Shown: positions 25,612 to 37,230 of the stretch, in pieces | How the letters are laid out: every line of letters starts with the position of its first letter | Numbering within the stretch: the first letter of the stretch is position 1 | Origin: DATAGF01 sp963835685 | GTDB taxonomy: Bacteria; Actinomycetota; Thermoleophilia; Miltoncostaeales; Miltoncostaeaceae | Assembly (NCBI GenBank): GCA_963835685.1 | Contig: CAWIGI010000010.1 | Coordinates: 124,001-188,000 of the forward strand | Direction of reading: 5' to 3' | Length of the DNA stretch: 64,000 nucleotides | Position numbers and translations under genes: made by a program | Notes under the pieces: generated by a model | The model's database searches: none | The model's input: only the letters and a program-made list of their open reading frames with translations | Told to the model about the DNA's origin: nothing

Positions 25612-26480
25612 CTGCGGGCCGGCAGCAGCGCGCGCGCCGTCGTCTGGGCCCACGCCCGCGCCGCCGTGTAGTCGTCGGGGTCGGCGACCTCGAGGCGCGC
25701 CCACCCGTCGCCCGCGTCGGCGAAGCCGGGGCCCGTCCGTCCGCTCGCCAGGCGCATGCGCAGCCGGCCGCCCTCGAGGGCGATCTCGGCCACCGCGTCG
25801 CCGGTGCGCGGGTAGGCGATCCGTGCGGCCCCCTCCTCGCTCTGGATCAGGGGCGCCGGCGCGAGCTCGTTGAGGTCGAAGAACATGCCCGCGAGGCTCG
25901 GCCGCAGCGCGGCGCCGACCATCGGCATCAGGCCCTCGAGGCGGTACAGCTCGGCGACCCGCGGCGTGAGGAAGTACTCCGCCTCGCGCAGCAGGAGCAG
26001 GTCGGTGCCCTCCGCGCCGCCGCGCTCCGGCCGCTCCTGCACCCAGTCGCGGACGCGCAGCCAGCTGCGGTGGCGGATGTTGCGCATCCCCGCGGCGGTC
26101 GCCTCCAGGACGGCGGGCGGCGGCTTGCGGTCGGGGGTCAGCGCGATGACGATGCAGCGGTCGGCGGAGGCGGTGAGGGCCTCGTAGGTGGCGACCAGGC
26201 GCGCGGCCTCGTCGGCCTCGAATGCCAGCGTCGCCTGGATCGCGAACGTCCAGCCGGCCCCGCGCGCCACGACGTCGGCGATCAGCCCCTCGGGCGAGTC
26301 CGCCAGCGCCCGCTGCTCGCGCACGAGCAGGGCGTCCGCGTCGGGCAGGGCCTCGCCGGAGATCTCCTCCACGAGCGCCGTGCGCGTGTCCGGCCCCCCG
26401 AGCGCCAGGAGGGTGGCGACCACGTGGACCCACTGCTCGCGCGGATCGGACGACGCCTCGAACAGACGAGGGACGGGCAC
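25608..26480 (-). CDS. Conserved hypothetical protein coupled to the kinase gene
   Basis: 290 residues, GTG start, no signal peptide and no transmembrane helix. The N-terminal half has a strand-rich pattern with GWTFAIQATLAFEADEAARL and RCIVIALTPD, loosely reminiscent of PD-(D/E)xK nuclease folds but lacking the ExK residues. The C-terminal half (AGMFFDLNELAPAPLIQSEE, TGDAVAEIALEGGRLRMRLA) is unrecognised. Its stop overlaps the kinase start by 4 nt, so kinase and this protein are translationally coupled and probably functionally linked, as substrate, regulator or partner. I do not know its function. Confidence 0.75.
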   Translation of the reverse strand: MPVPRLFEASSDPREQWVHVVATLLALGGPDTRTALVEEISGEALPDADALLVREQRALADSPEGLIADVVARGAGWTFAIQATLAFEADEAARLVATYEALTASADRCIVIALTPDRKPPPAVLEATAAGMRNIRHRSWLRVRDWVQERPERGGAEGTDLLLLREAEYFLTPRVAELYRLEGLMPMVGAALRPSLAGMFFDLNELAPAPLIQSEEGAARIAYPRTGDAVAEIALEGGRLRMRLASGRTGPGFADAGDGWARLEVADPDDYTAARAWAQTTARALLPARR

Positions 26481-28855
26481 TCCGGGTGCTCCTTGGCCGA
26501 GGACGAACCGCCGAGGAGCGTATCGAACCCCCGGGCGCCGGCCGCCGATCCGGTCGGGCCGGCCGCTTCGGCCCCCGCGGCTCCTAGGTCTCCTGCGGGT
26601 CCACGTTGACGACGGCGCGCACGCCGTCGCGGCGCAGGTCTGCGGCGCGGGCGTCGAGGGTGGCCCGGACGGGCCCGGCCGCCTGCGAGGCCCGGCCGGC
26701 CCGGGCCAGGACGGAGCGCCGCGTGCGCCCCCGTAGCCGGTGCATCGGGGCCGGCCCCAGCACGCCGAGCGCGGGCGTCCCCGCGCGCAGGTCGCGGGCG
26801 AGGCCCTCGGCCGCCGCCGCCACCGCCTCGGGACGCTCGCCGTCGAGCACGATCCGCACGAGGTGGGAGAAGGGCGGGAGCCCATGGGCGCGCCGCCGCT
26901 CGAGCTCGCCGTCCAGGAACTCGGCGACGGCCTGGCGCGCGCCGAGCCGCACCGCCCGGGCCTCGGGCTCGTAGGCCTGGACGATCACGCGGGCCGGCTC
27001 CCCGCGCCGCCCCGCCCGGCCGGCGAGCTGGACGATGAGGTCGAAGGCGCGCTCCTCCGACCGGAAGCCCGCGTGCTGGAGCGGGGCGTCGGCGTCCACG
27101 GCGGCCGCGACGGTGACGGCGGGCAGGTCGTGGCCCTTTGCGACCATCTGGGTGCCGAGGAGGATGGCCGCGCCCGGGCGCGCGAACTCGCCCAGCAGGC
27201 GGCGCACGGCGCCGCGGCCCGACGCGCTCGAGCCGTCGAGGCGCACCAGGCGCGCGGCGGGCACCAGGCGAGCGAGGGCCGCCTCGAGCCCCTGGGAGCC
27301 CGAGCCCTGGCGCGCGACCCCCGCGGCGCCGCACGACGGGCACACGCCGGGCACGGGCTGCGCGTGGCCGCAGTGGTGGCAGGCCAGCCGGCGGGGGCCC
27401 TCGTGGTGGACGAGCGCGACGTCGCAGCGCGGGCAGCGGGCGATCCACCCGCAGTCGCGGCAGAGCGCCATCAGCGCGAACCCGCGCCGGCTCGCCAGCA
27501 GCACGGCCTTCTCGCCGCGCGAGGCGGCCGCGTGCAGGGCCGAGGCGAGCGGCTTCGACACCGGGCCCGGCCCCTGCAGGCGCATGTTGACGACCTCGAT
27601 CGCCGGCGGCGCGGAGCCGTCGGGCCGGGACCGGAGCGTCCGGCGCGGCAGGGCCCGCCAGGTCTCGGGGCGCGGGGTCGCGGTGCCGTAGAGGACGGCC
27701 GCGCCGGCGGCGCGCGCGCGGCGGGCGGCGACCTGGCGGGCGTCGTAGCGCGGCGTCGCGTCCTGCTTGTAGGAGGCGTCGTGCTCCTCGTCGACCACCA
27801 CGAGCCCGAGCCGCGCGACCGGCGCGAAGACGGCGCTGCGCGCGCCGAGCACGACGTCGGCCTCGCCGGCGCGCACGCGCCGGTGCTCCTCGGCGCGCTC
27901 GGCCCCCGACATGGCCGAGTGCCAGATGCTGACGCCCTCGCCCAGTCGCGCGCGGAGCCGCGACAGGAGCTGTGGGGTGAGGGCGATCTCCGGCACCAGG
28001 ACGATCGACCCGCTCCCCCGGGCGCGCGCCTCCTGGATGGCGCGCAGGTAGACCTCGGTCTTGCCCGACCCCGTGACGCCGTGCAGCAGCAGGGGGCCGC
28101 CGTCGCGCATCGCCGCGTGGACCGCCCGGAGCGCCTCGGCCTGGTCCTCGGTGAGCGGCGGCGGCTCGTCGCGCGCGGGCGCCTCGCCGCCGACCGCCTC
28201 CAGCGCCCGGGTCGCGGGCGCGCGGGCCTCGAGCGCGATGACGCCGTCGGCGGCCATGCGCCGCAGCGTGGGCATGGTGGTCCCCGCCGCCCGGCAGAGC
28301 TCGGCGGCGCCCATCGGGGCCCCGGACTCGGCGAGGACCGCGGCGACGGCCCGCCGCCGGGCGCTTGCGGGCTCGGGGGCTCCGGGGACCAGGGCGGCCG
28401 TCAGGCGCGGCCGGGCGCCCGTGGGCGGCGGCGACAGGAGCCACTCGCCGCCCGGGCCCCGCCGCAGGGCGCGCTCGGCGCCGGGCGGCAGCACGAGCCT
28501 GAGGCAGGAGGCGGCCGGCGCGACGTAGTAGCGGGCCGCCCAGAGCGCGAGGTCCAGCAGGTCGGCGGGCACCGGCGGGGCGTTGACGACGCCCGCGAGC
28601 GGCGCCAGGCGGCCCTCGTGGGTCGCCGGGCCCCGGCCGACGACGACGCCCAGCACGCGCCGCCGCCCCAGCGGGCACGCGACCAGCGCTCCCGGGACCG
28701 CAGCTCCGTCGAGTCCGGCGGGGACCGCGTAGTCGAGGGTGCGGTCGAGCGCTCGCGCCTCGACCAGGAGGTGGACCTGGGCGGCGGCGCCCGTCGCCGC
28801 GGCCGCCCGCGGCGGCGCGGTGGGCGCGGCGCCGCTCGCGGTCGCCGCCGCTCCC

Positions 28856-30068
<1,213 letters not shown>

Positions 30069-30126
30069 GCCGCGGCGGCTCCCTGCTGGACTCGAGAACA
30101 GCGGCGAGCATAGCCGAGGGGTCGGA

Positions 30127-30160
30127 GCCCCGGCTCGACCGCACGCGGCCGAGCCGGGGC
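30127..30160 (-). terminator. Hairpin after the DUF3352-like gene
   Basis: GCCCCGGCTCG at 30127-30137 pairs perfectly with CGAGCCGGGGC at 30150-30160 (11 bp, loop 12). It lies between the stop of the upstream lipoprotein gene and metK. There is no T run, so it may be a weak terminator or a processing/stability element. Confidence 0.5.
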
Positions 30161-30171
30161 GCCTCCCTCGA

Positions 30172-31818
30172 TCACCCCGCGATGCGGACGAAGACCTCGA
30201 AGGTGGGGGTCTCGCCGGCGGTCGTCCACGCGGCGAGGCTCCTGAACGGCCGCAGGTTGGCGCGCGTTCCCGCGTCGGCTCCCTCGAAGGCGCCGGCGTT
30301 GTCGAGCGCGGCGATCCCGTCCTGGAGGTTGATCCAGAGCACCGAGGTCACCTGCTCGGGCATCCCGGCCGTGCCCGCCTGGTAGGCGGCCGAGCCGGAC
30401 AGCGGGGCGACCGGGCGCTGGACGGAGGCCACCGCGCGGACGCTGGTGCCGATGATGGCGAGGTCGCCGTCGACCCCGTAGACCACGCCGGCCTCCGGGG
30501 ACAGCGGGAGGCGCCAGCCCTGGACGCCCCCGGCGAGGGGCACCCGGGTCCACTCGGGGATCTGCGTGTCCGGGCTGAAGGTCCGCACGAGCGCGGGGAT
30601 CCCGGTGCGCAGCTTGTCGAGGGTCGCCTGCGCCTGCGCGCCGTCCTCGACCTCCAGGGCGAGCGCGGCGCCCGGCGTCGCGCCGGGGGTCACGACCAGC
30701 GCGTGCTCCTGCTCGGCGAGCGCCGAGAGGTCGTCGAGCGAGACGCCGAGCATCTGCGGGAGCTGGCCCGACAGGCCCTCGAGCTGCTGGCGCTCCTCGT
30801 CGCCGAGGGAGGCCTGCACCTGCTCGAAGACCTGGCTCAGGGTGCCCGAGAGGTTCGAGAAGCCGAGGTAGACGAGGGAGTCGGCCGGCGCCGCGTCCGT
30901 GAGCTCCGGAGTGAACTCCTCCGGCTGCACGTCGCTCGGCGCCCCGAGGATGACGCCCTTCATGCGCGCGCCCTCGGGCTCGGCGGCGATCGACGCGGCC
31001 ATGACGGCCTCGCTGTAGTCGTCCAGCCCGAGCTGCTCGGCCTGGGGCCCGGCGGCGGCGCCGGCCGCGTCCACGAACGCGCCGATGTCGAGGTAGGCCT
31101 GGCCGAAGACCTCGGCGGGGAGCTTCGACAGCGCGTCGGTGAACTTGTCGGTGCCGGCGAGCGTCTGGCCGCCTCCGCCCGCGTGGGCGTCGAGCGCGGC
31201 GAACACCTGGCCCTCGGTCTCGGAGAAGATCAGGGCGTCGTCGGCGACCGCGACCACCCCGTCCCCGTCGTCCTGCGTGAAGTACTCCGCCCCCCCGCGC
31301 TCGCCCCTCGAGACGGCCCCCTCCTGCACGAGCAGGTCCTTGACCTGCTGCGACTTGCCGTCGGCGAGCTCGACCACGGCGACGAACTCGAGGTCGTCCG
31401 CCGCGTCGCCCGCCGCGGAGGCGTCGGGGGCCGTCAGGGAGCCCTGGAGGCCGGCCGTGCTGGGGAGCCCGAGCCCGGCGATCGCGGCGCGATCGCCGAG
31501 GAGCGGCTTGATCTCGGTCTCGAAGTCAACGTCCCCCGACCGCAGCTCCTCCTGGATGGTGCGCTCGAGCTCCGGGTAGCCGGGGAACCGCTTCGCGAGC
31601 GCCTCGACCTGGGTCCACTGGGCGCCGTCGAAGTCCGTGGTCACCTCGAGGTACAGCGGGCTCGTCGAGGGCACGTAGGACGCCACGTCGCCGGCGCTTG
31701 AGCCGCTGTCGGAGCCCCCGCCGCAGCCGGCCACGGCGATCGCCGACCCGGCGAGGGCCGCGGTGAGGAGGGCGACGGACCTACGGCGCCGGAGCGTCTC
31801 GGGGATCTGCACGGCCAT
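30172..31818 (-). CDS. DUF3352-like lipoprotein
   Basis: About 548 residues from the ATG at 31818. An earlier start at 31869 would bury the signal peptide. N-terminus RRRRSVALLTAALAGSAIAV then a lipobox ending AGC, so it is probably lipid-anchored outside the membrane. The large repeated alpha/beta body (ASYVPSTSPLYLEVTTDFDG, AVADDALIFSETEGQV, GFSNLSGTLSQVFEQV, YGVDGDLAIIGTSVRA) resembles the DUF3352 family common in Thermoleophilia. No catalytic motif is seen and the function is unknown. It follows der by about 130 nt, on the same strand. Confidence 0.78.
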   Translation of the reverse strand: MAVQIPETLRRRRSVALLTAALAGSAIAVAGCGGGSDSGSSAGDVASYVPSTSPLYLEVTTDFDGAQWTQVEALAKRFPGYPELERTIQEELRSGDVDFETEIKPLLGDRAAIAGLGLPSTAGLQGSLTAPDASAAGDAADDLEFVAVVELADGKSQQVKDLLVQEGAVSRGERGGAEYFTQDDGDGVVAVADDALIFSETEGQVFAALDAHAGGGGQTLAGTDKFTDALSKLPAEVFGQAYLDIGAFVDAAGAAAGPQAEQLGLDDYSEAVMAASIAAEPEGARMKGVILGAPSDVQPEEFTPELTDAAPADSLVYLGFSNLSGTLSQVFEQVQASLGDEERQQLEGLSGQLPQMLGVSLDDLSALAEQEHALVVTPGATPGAALALEVEDGAQAQATLDKLRTGIPALVRTFSPDTQIPEWTRVPLAGGVQGWRLPLSPEAGVVYGVDGDLAIIGTSVRAVASVQRPVAPLSGSAAYQAGTAGMPEQVTSVLWINLQDGIAALDNAGAFEGADAGTRANLRPFRSLAAWTTAGETPTFEVFVRIAG

Positions 31819-31949
31819 GAAGGGGGGACCTTCCGTCGGGGGGTGGGAAGCTGAGATCGACCGTAGCATCGGCTTTGTGCCGGGCGATCGGGCCGCAGTA
31901 AAGGCCTGGCCAAGAAGGCGCGCGTCCGCCCGGGCGGCGCGGCGGGAGC

Positions 31950-33315
31950 CTAGGGGCGGGTGCGCACCTCGAGCACGAGCGGCACCCCGTCGAGGTCGAA
32001 GCGCTGCCGCAGGCGGTTCTCAAGCCAGTAGCCGTAGTCGCGCGTCATGAGCGAGCGGTCGTTGACGTCGAGCCGGAACGTCGGCGGGGCCTCGGCGGTC
32101 TGGACCAGGTACCGCAGGGACAGGCGCCGCGCACCGCGCCGCGGGCCCGGCCGCTCGGCGGCCAGCTCGCGCAGCGCCTCGTTGAGCTCGCGGGTGGGGA
32201 TGCGCGTCCGGGCGCGCTCCTCCAGGCGCAGCGCCGCCGGGAGCAGGCGGTGGAGGCCCTCGCCCGTCACCGCGGAGGCGATCTCGACGGGGGGCCGCTG
32301 GCGCGACTTCGCGCGCAGCTTGCCGCGGATGTGCTCGAGGTCGGGCTGGGCGAGGTCCCACTTGTTCATCACGAGCAGCGTCGCGCAGTGCGCCCGGGCC
32401 GCCCGGTCCACCGCCGCCAGGTCGGCGTCGGTCAGCCCCTCGGTGGCATCGGCCACGACGATGGCCACGTCGCTGCGCTCGGCGGCCTGCAGCGCCCGGA
32501 TCTGGCTGTAGTGCTCGACGCCCTCGCGCATCCGGCCGCGCTTCCTCAGGCCCGCCGTGTCGATCAGGACGACCTCGCGCCCGTCGACCTCGATCGCCGT
32601 GTCGATGGGGTCGCGCGTGGTGCCGGGCCGCTCGTGGACGACGACCCGGTCCTCGCCGAGCAGCGCGTTGAGGATCGAGCTCTTGCCGACGTTGGGGCGG
32701 CCGATGATGCAGATCGCCGGCGGGCGCTCGGCGGCGTCGGCCGCCCGCGGCGCGTCCGGGAGGCGGTCCACGATCGCGTCGAGCAGGTCCCCCACCCCCC
32801 GCCCATGCTGCGCGGAGACGGGGTGCGGGTCGCCGAGGCCGAGGGCCCTCAGGTTCTGCGCCGCGGCGTCCTGGGCCGGGCCGTCGGCCTTGTTGGCCAC
32901 CAGCATCAGGGGCCGGCCGCCCCGGCGCAGCCGGTCGGCGATCTCGAGGTCCCCGGCCGTGGGGGCCGTGGTGACGTCGACAACGAGCATGACCAGGTCG
33001 GCCTCCTCCACCCCGCGCAGCGCCTGGGCCGCGACCTGGCGGCCCACGTCGCTGGGGTCGGCCTCGTCGATGCCGCCGGTGTCCAGGAGCTGGAAGGCGC
33101 GCCCGTTCCACTCGGTCCCGGCCTGGCGCCGGTCGCGGGTGACGCCCGGAGCGGCATCGACCACGGCGTCCCGCCGCCCGGCGAGCCGGTTGAAGAGGGT
33201 CGAACTTGCCGACGTTCGGGTAGCCGACGATCGCCACCACCGGCTGGTCGGTCTGGAGCGTGCTGCCGGAGGCCCGGCGCCTGGGGGTCCGCGCGCGGGC
33301 CGCGCGGTCAGCCAT
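31950..33315 (-). CDS. der: Ribosome-assembly GTPase Der (EngA), one frameshift
   Basis: Tandem-GTPase needed for 50S maturation. G domain 1 (IVGYPNVGKSTLFNRLAG, TGGIDEAD, NKADGP) and G domain 2 (IIGRPNVGKSSILNALLGE, IDTAGLRKRGRM, NKWDLAQ) precede the KH-like domain (LSLRYLVQTAEAPPTFRL). The span is 3n+1. The first P-loop reads NVGKFDP because of one extra T near 33202; removing it gives the canonical NVGKSTLFN. About 454 residues after correction. Overlaps the plsC-like gene by 8 nt. Confidence 0.94.
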
Positions 33316-34003
33316 CCACCACCTCCGGAGGGGCGTCGGCGGGGTCGAGGCTGCCGGGGGGCTCCTGGGCCGGCCCGCCCGCCAGCGGAAGGAGCGCCGC
33401 GATCGCGGCCATCATCTGCTCCACGGCGACCTGCGAGCGCCGGCTGCGCGGCCCGTCGCCCAAGTCGGAGAGGTCGAGCGGCGGCCCGTAGACGACGCGG
33501 ATCGGCCCGAACCGCTTCTGGCTGCCCCAGACCGCGGCGGGCACGACGACCACCCCCGGCTCCAGGCCGAGCGACCCGGCCCCCGGCAGCCCGGGGCGCA
33601 GGCGACCCTCTCGGTTGCGGGTGCCCTCCGGGAACATCAGGAGGACGTCGCCGCGGCGCAGGACCTCGCGCGCCATGCGCAGCGCCCGGCGGTCGGCGCC
33701 GCCGCGCTCGACCGGGAAGGCGCCCAGGCGCCAGATCGCCCGGCGGTAGAGGGGGATGCGGAACAGCTCCGACTTGGCCATGTAGTAGGTCCGGCGCGGC
33801 CGAGCCGCGAGGCCCAGGGTCGGCGGGTCGGCCCGCGAGACGTGGTTGCAGACGACCAGCGTCGGCCCGGCGGCCGGCAGGTGCTCCCGGCCGCTCACGC
33901 GCCGCATCCGCTTCATCCAGATGATCTGCGGCACCAGCACCATTTGGCCGAAGACCCACCAGCGCCGCGTGACCGGCGGGACGGAGTAGAAGTCGGGGGC
34001 CAC
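33308..34003 (-). CDS. 1-acyl-sn-glycerol-3-phosphate acyltransferase (PlsC family)
   Basis: Adds the second acyl chain to lysophosphatidate. The 231-residue membrane-associated protein has the acyltransferase HX4D motif NHVSRADP, the substrate-binding FPEGTRNREG and a later VPAAVWGSQKRF. GTG start 2 nt after the cmk stop; the cmk-plsC-der order is seen in many Gram-positive genomes. PlsX at 7211 supplies the first part of the same phospholipid route. Confidence 0.9.
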   Translation of the reverse strand: MAPDFYSVPPVTRRWWVFGQMVLVPQIIWMKRMRRVSGREHLPAAGPTLVVCNHVSRADPPTLGLAARPRRTYYMAKSELFRIPLYRRAIWRLGAFPVERGGADRRALRMAREVLRRGDVLLMFPEGTRNREGRLRPGLPGAGSLGLEPGVVVVPAAVWGSQKRFGPIRVVYGPPLDLSDLGDGPRSRRSQVAVEQMMAAIAALLPLAGGPAQEPPGSLDPADAPPEVVDG

Positions 34004-34005
34004 GG

Positions 34006-34674
34006 TCAGCCGCCGCCGGCGAGCGCGGCGACGAGGCCCATCACGCGGTCGACCACCTCGTCGGCGTCCATCCCGGAGGAGTCGATCACGACCGCGCCCT
34101 CGGCCACGCGCAGCGGGCTGGCGGGCCGCGTGCTGTCGAGTTCGTCGCGGCGGCGGACATCGTCCAGCACCTGCGCCTCGTCGAGGTGGACGCCGCCCGC
34201 GGCCAGCTCGGCGCGCCGGCGGTGCGCGCGCTCCTGCGGCGTGGCGGTGAGGAAGACCTTGAGGTCGGCGTCCGGCCGCACGGTGCTGCCGACGTCGCGG
34301 CCGTCGGAGACCCAGTCGCCGCTCGACATGAGCGCCCGCTGGACCGCCACGATCTCCTCGCGCACCCCGGGGTGGGCCGAGACCGCCGACACCTCGGCGG
34401 CGACCTCGGGCGAGCGGATCGCCGCCGTCACTTCGCGCCCGGCGATCCGCACGCGGTCGCCGTCGTCGGTCGGCTCGATCTCCACCGGGTGCTCGCGGGC
34501 GAGGGCGGCCAGCGCTTCGCCGTCGGACGGCGCCAGGCCGCGCTGGATCGCGAGCCACGTCAGGGCCCGGTACATCGCGCCGGTGTCGAGGTATGCGGCG
34601 CCGAGGCGGCGTGCGACCGCGCGCGCGACCGTGCTCTTGCCGGCGCCGGCGGGCCCGTCGATGGCGACGATCAC
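34006..34674 (-). CDS. cmk: Cytidylate kinase
   Basis: Phosphorylates CMP and dCMP. The 222-residue protein has the P-loop DGPAGAGKSTVARAVARRLG, YLDTGAMYRALTWLA, DGRDVGSTVRPDADLKVFL and a lid region DVRRRDELDSTRPASPL. GTG start overlaps the aroA stop as GTGA, so aroA and cmk are translationally coupled. Confidence 0.95.
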   Translation of the reverse strand: MIVAIDGPAGAGKSTVARAVARRLGAAYLDTGAMYRALTWLAIQRGLAPSDGEALAALAREHPVEIEPTDDGDRVRIAGREVTAAIRSPEVAAEVSAVSAHPGVREEIVAVQRALMSSGDWVSDGRDVGSTVRPDADLKVFLTATPQERAHRRRAELAAGGVHLDEAQVLDDVRRRDELDSTRPASPLRVAEGAVVIDSSGMDADEVVDRVMGLVAALAGGG

Positions 34675-35975
34675 GCCGGGACCGCCCCCAGGCCGGCCAG
34701 GTCCTGCGCGAACCCCGGGTAGGAGACCGCGACCGCCTCGAAGCCCTCCACCGCGACCCCGTCGAGGCTCGCGAGGCCGGCCACCGCGCCGAGCATCGCC
34801 AGCCGGTGGTCGCCCGCGGAGGCCATCGTCCCGCCCGGCAGGCGCCCGTCGCCGTGGACCTCGAAGCCGTCGTCCCGCTCCTGCGCGCGCACGCCCAGCG
34901 CGCGGAGCGCCGCCACGAGGGCGCCGATGCGGTCGCTCTCCTTCGCCCGCAGCTCGGCCGCGCCGCGCACGACCGTCGTCCCGGTCGCCATCGCCCCGAG
35001 CACGCCGACGAGCGGGAGCTCGTCGATCATCGACGGCACCTCCTCGGGCGCGACCTCGGCGGCGTGGAGCGCGCCTGCCCGGCCGACGGCCAGGGAGCCG
35101 CACGGCTCGCCCGCCACGTCGGCGCCGGGCTCCTCGCGCACGTCCGCGCCCATGCGGCGCATCACGGCCAGCAGGCCCGTGCGCCGCGGGTTCAGGTTGA
35201 CGCGCTCCAGCCTCACCTCCGGGTCGCCCAGCAGCGCTCCCGCGACGAGGTGGGGAGCGGCCGAGGAGAAGTCGCCGGGCACCTCGAGGTCGGGGAGGGC
35301 GAGCCCCTCGACCGGCCCGCGCACACCGACGGCGCCGCCCTCGCGCAGGAGCGGCACGCCGGCGGCCTCGAGCATGCGCTCGGTGTGGTCGCGCGACGGC
35401 GCCGGCTCGTGGACCCAGGTCTCGCCGTCGGCGAAGAGCCCCGCGAGCAGCAGGCAGCTCTTGACCTGGGCGCTCGCGATCTCGAGACGGTGCTCGGCGC
35501 CGCGCAGCGGCGCGCCCCCGCTCACCACCACCGGCGGCGTGCCGCCGGGCGCCGTGAACACGACCGCGCCCATCGCCCGCAGCGGGCGGGCGATCCGCGT
35601 CATCGGGCGCGCGCGCAGCGAGTCGTCGCCGTCGAGCACCACGTGCTCGGCGCGCTGGCCCACCAGCAGGCCGGGCAGCAGCCGCATGAGCGTGCCGGCG
35701 TTGGCGCAGTCGATGGCCGGGGGCGGCCACAGGCCCCGGAGGCCGCGACCCGCCACCACCACCAGGTCGCCGAGGTGGCCGTCGACCCTCACGCCGCACG
35801 CCTCGACGGCGTCCAGGGTGGCGCCCGTGTCGGCGGAATCGAGCGGCCGCGCGATCCGGACGTCGCCGTCGGAGACCGCGGCCAGCAGCAGCGCGCGATG
35901 GGTCAGGGACTTGTCCGGCGGGACGCGGAGCGTCCCGTGGAGCGCCGGGACGGGGGCCACGCGGACGACCGGCAT
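34671..35975 (-). CDS. aroA: 3-phosphoshikimate 1-carboxyvinyltransferase (EPSP synthase)
   Basis: Sixth step of the shikimate pathway. The 434-residue protein has PPDKSLTHRALLLAAV (shikimate-phosphate/PEP-binding Lys and Arg), CANAGTLMRLLPGLL, the SAQVKSCLLLAGLFADG central segment and ESDRIGALVAALRALG. The NAGT form is seen in class II-like enzymes, in place of NSGT. ATG at 35975. Normally aroA follows tyrA in this lineage's operon; here 4.7 kb of accessory genes intervene. Confidence 0.94.
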   Translation of the reverse strand: MPVVRVAPVPALHGTLRVPPDKSLTHRALLLAAVSDGDVRIARPLDSADTGATLDAVEACGVRVDGHLGDLVVVAGRGLRGLWPPPAIDCANAGTLMRLLPGLLVGQRAEHVVLDGDDSLRARPMTRIARPLRAMGAVVFTAPGGTPPVVVSGGAPLRGAEHRLEIASAQVKSCLLLAGLFADGETWVHEPAPSRDHTERMLEAAGVPLLREGGAVGVRGPVEGLALPDLEVPGDFSSAAPHLVAGALLGDPEVRLERVNLNPRRTGLLAVMRRMGADVREEPGADVAGEPCGSLAVGRAGALHAAEVAPEEVPSMIDELPLVGVLGAMATGTTVVRGAAELRAKESDRIGALVAALRALGVRAQERDDGFEVHGDGRLPGGTMASAGDHRLAMLGAVAGLASLDGVAVEGFEAVAVSYPGFAQDLAGLGAVPA

Positions 35976-36015
35976 CGGCGAAGCCTAGCCGGGCCGCGTT
36001 CCGACGGACCCCCGG

Positions 36016-36966
36016 CTAGCGGGCCGCGTCCGGGCGGATGGAGCGGGCGACGCGCAGCGCGACCTCCTCCCCCCCGGGCATCCCGCGCACCTGGAGCCCG
36101 AAGGCCCGCTCGGGGCCCTCCCAGACCAGCGTCACGAGGCGGGGGCCGCGGAGGACCCCCTCCACCTCGCCGATGGGCGCGCGGCGCGCGCCCCGGCCGC
36201 CGGTCTCGGGGCTCGCCAGCGGCGCAGGGGTCTGGCGCAGGAGCACTCGCGCGCCGTCCGCGCCGGTCCAGGCGATGACGATCGCCGGCGGCGCCGCGGG
36301 GTAGGCGACGTCCGGCTCCACCCGCGGGCGCCCGCGCTCCAGGCCCGCCGGCATCCAGGTGGGGAGCCACGCCTCGTACCCAGCCTCGAAGGCGGCCTCC
36401 GCGAGCCCGGGCGCCCAGCGGCCGGTCCCGATGCCGGCGCCCATCCCGTGCGTCGCGCCCAGCCGCCCGCTCACGGACGACCCGTCGAAGCGGAGCTCCG
36501 AGACCCCGGGGCGCGCCAGCCGGCCGACCGGCTCGCCCGAGTCGTCGAGCGCGTCCACCCCGAGGACCGCGACCTCGGCGGGGATGCGGGCCAGGACGAG
36601 GCCCTCGCCGCCCGCCGGGGCCGCCGGCACCTCGTCCGGGCTCGCCATCACCGGCCGGGCCGCCGTGGCCGCGGGCGCGAGGCGGCCGACCAGCACCCGG
36701 TCCGCGTGGGGCGGCGCCTCCAGGGCCACGGCCGCGGCGACCACCGGCCGCCAGCGGCTCGGCCGCCCGGGCGGGCAGGCGACGCGGGCGATGATCTCGC
36801 CCCGCTCGGAGACCCAGGCGATGCGCGCGCACGGGGGATCGCCCGCGACGGACCCCGCGGCGATCGGCCCGCCCTCCTCCGGGGGGAGCGCGTACGGCAC
36901 CGGGTGGCCGAGCGCCCCCTCTGCCGTCTCGCGGGCCCTCGCCGCCGCGTCGTCCATCCGGCCCAT
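36016..36966 (-). CDS. Hypothetical protein
   Basis: 316 residues from an ATG at 36966 (MGRMDDAAARARETAEGAL). No signal peptide, membrane segment or recognised motif. The C-terminal about 100 residues (AIVIAWTGADGARVLLRQTP, EGVLRGPRLVTLVWEGPERA) are strand-rich, with a periodicity like lipoprotein-sorting or anti-sigma sensor folds, but this is only a resemblance. It is 40 nt upstream of aroA on the same strand and divergent from the small zinc-ribbon gene. Function unknown. Confidence 0.65.
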   Translation of the reverse strand: MGRMDDAAARARETAEGALGHPVPYALPPEEGGPIAAGSVAGDPPCARIAWVSERGEIIARVACPPGRPSRWRPVVAAAVALEAPPHADRVLVGRLAPAATAARPVMASPDEVPAAPAGGEGLVLARIPAEVAVLGVDALDDSGEPVGRLARPGVSELRFDGSSVSGRLGATHGMGAGIGTGRWAPGLAEAAFEAGYEAWLPTWMPAGLERGRPRVEPDVAYPAAPPAIVIAWTGADGARVLLRQTPAPLASPETGGRGARRAPIGEVEGVLRGPRLVTLVWEGPERAFGLQVRGMPGGEEVALRVARSIRPDAAR

Positions 36967-37005
36967 CACAGCACATCCGTCCGGGGCGGCCGCCATATTG
37001 GCGCC

Positions 37006-37149
37006 ATGACGCCCTACGCGTGCCACGACTGCGGCGAGCCGCTCGAGCCCGGCGAGGAGCTCTGGCGCGCTCCGGACGACGGGTCGCCCGACGACGACGG
37101 CGAGCCGTACTGCCCGGGCTGCGCGTGCCCGCTCGGCATCGCCGCCTGA
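37006..37149 (+). CDS. Small zinc-ribbon-like protein
   Basis: 47-residue protein MTPYACHDCGEPLEPGEELW and so on, with CxxC at the N-terminus and CPGC plus one further Cys at the C-terminus, spaced to form one zinc knuckle pair. Very acidic middle (DDGSPDDDGE). It may regulate a neighbour or bind nucleic acid; neither is shown. It is divergent from the 36016-36966 gene and followed after 81 nt by the hydrolase. Confidence 0.6.
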   Translation: MTPYACHDCGEPLEPGEELWRAPDDGSPDDDGEPYCPGCACPLGIAA

Positions 37150-37230
37150 CAGCTCAGCCCCTCGGACGGCGCGCCCCGCCGCCAGGCGGAGCCGGGAGAG
37201 GGCGTATGACTCCTCTGACATCCTGAGGCG

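Noticed and set aside
24277..26433. Kinase with a 270-residue N-terminal extension
   Set aside because: The extension is an out-of-frame reading of the 25608-26480 gene; the kinase has its own GTG in a GTGA overlap.
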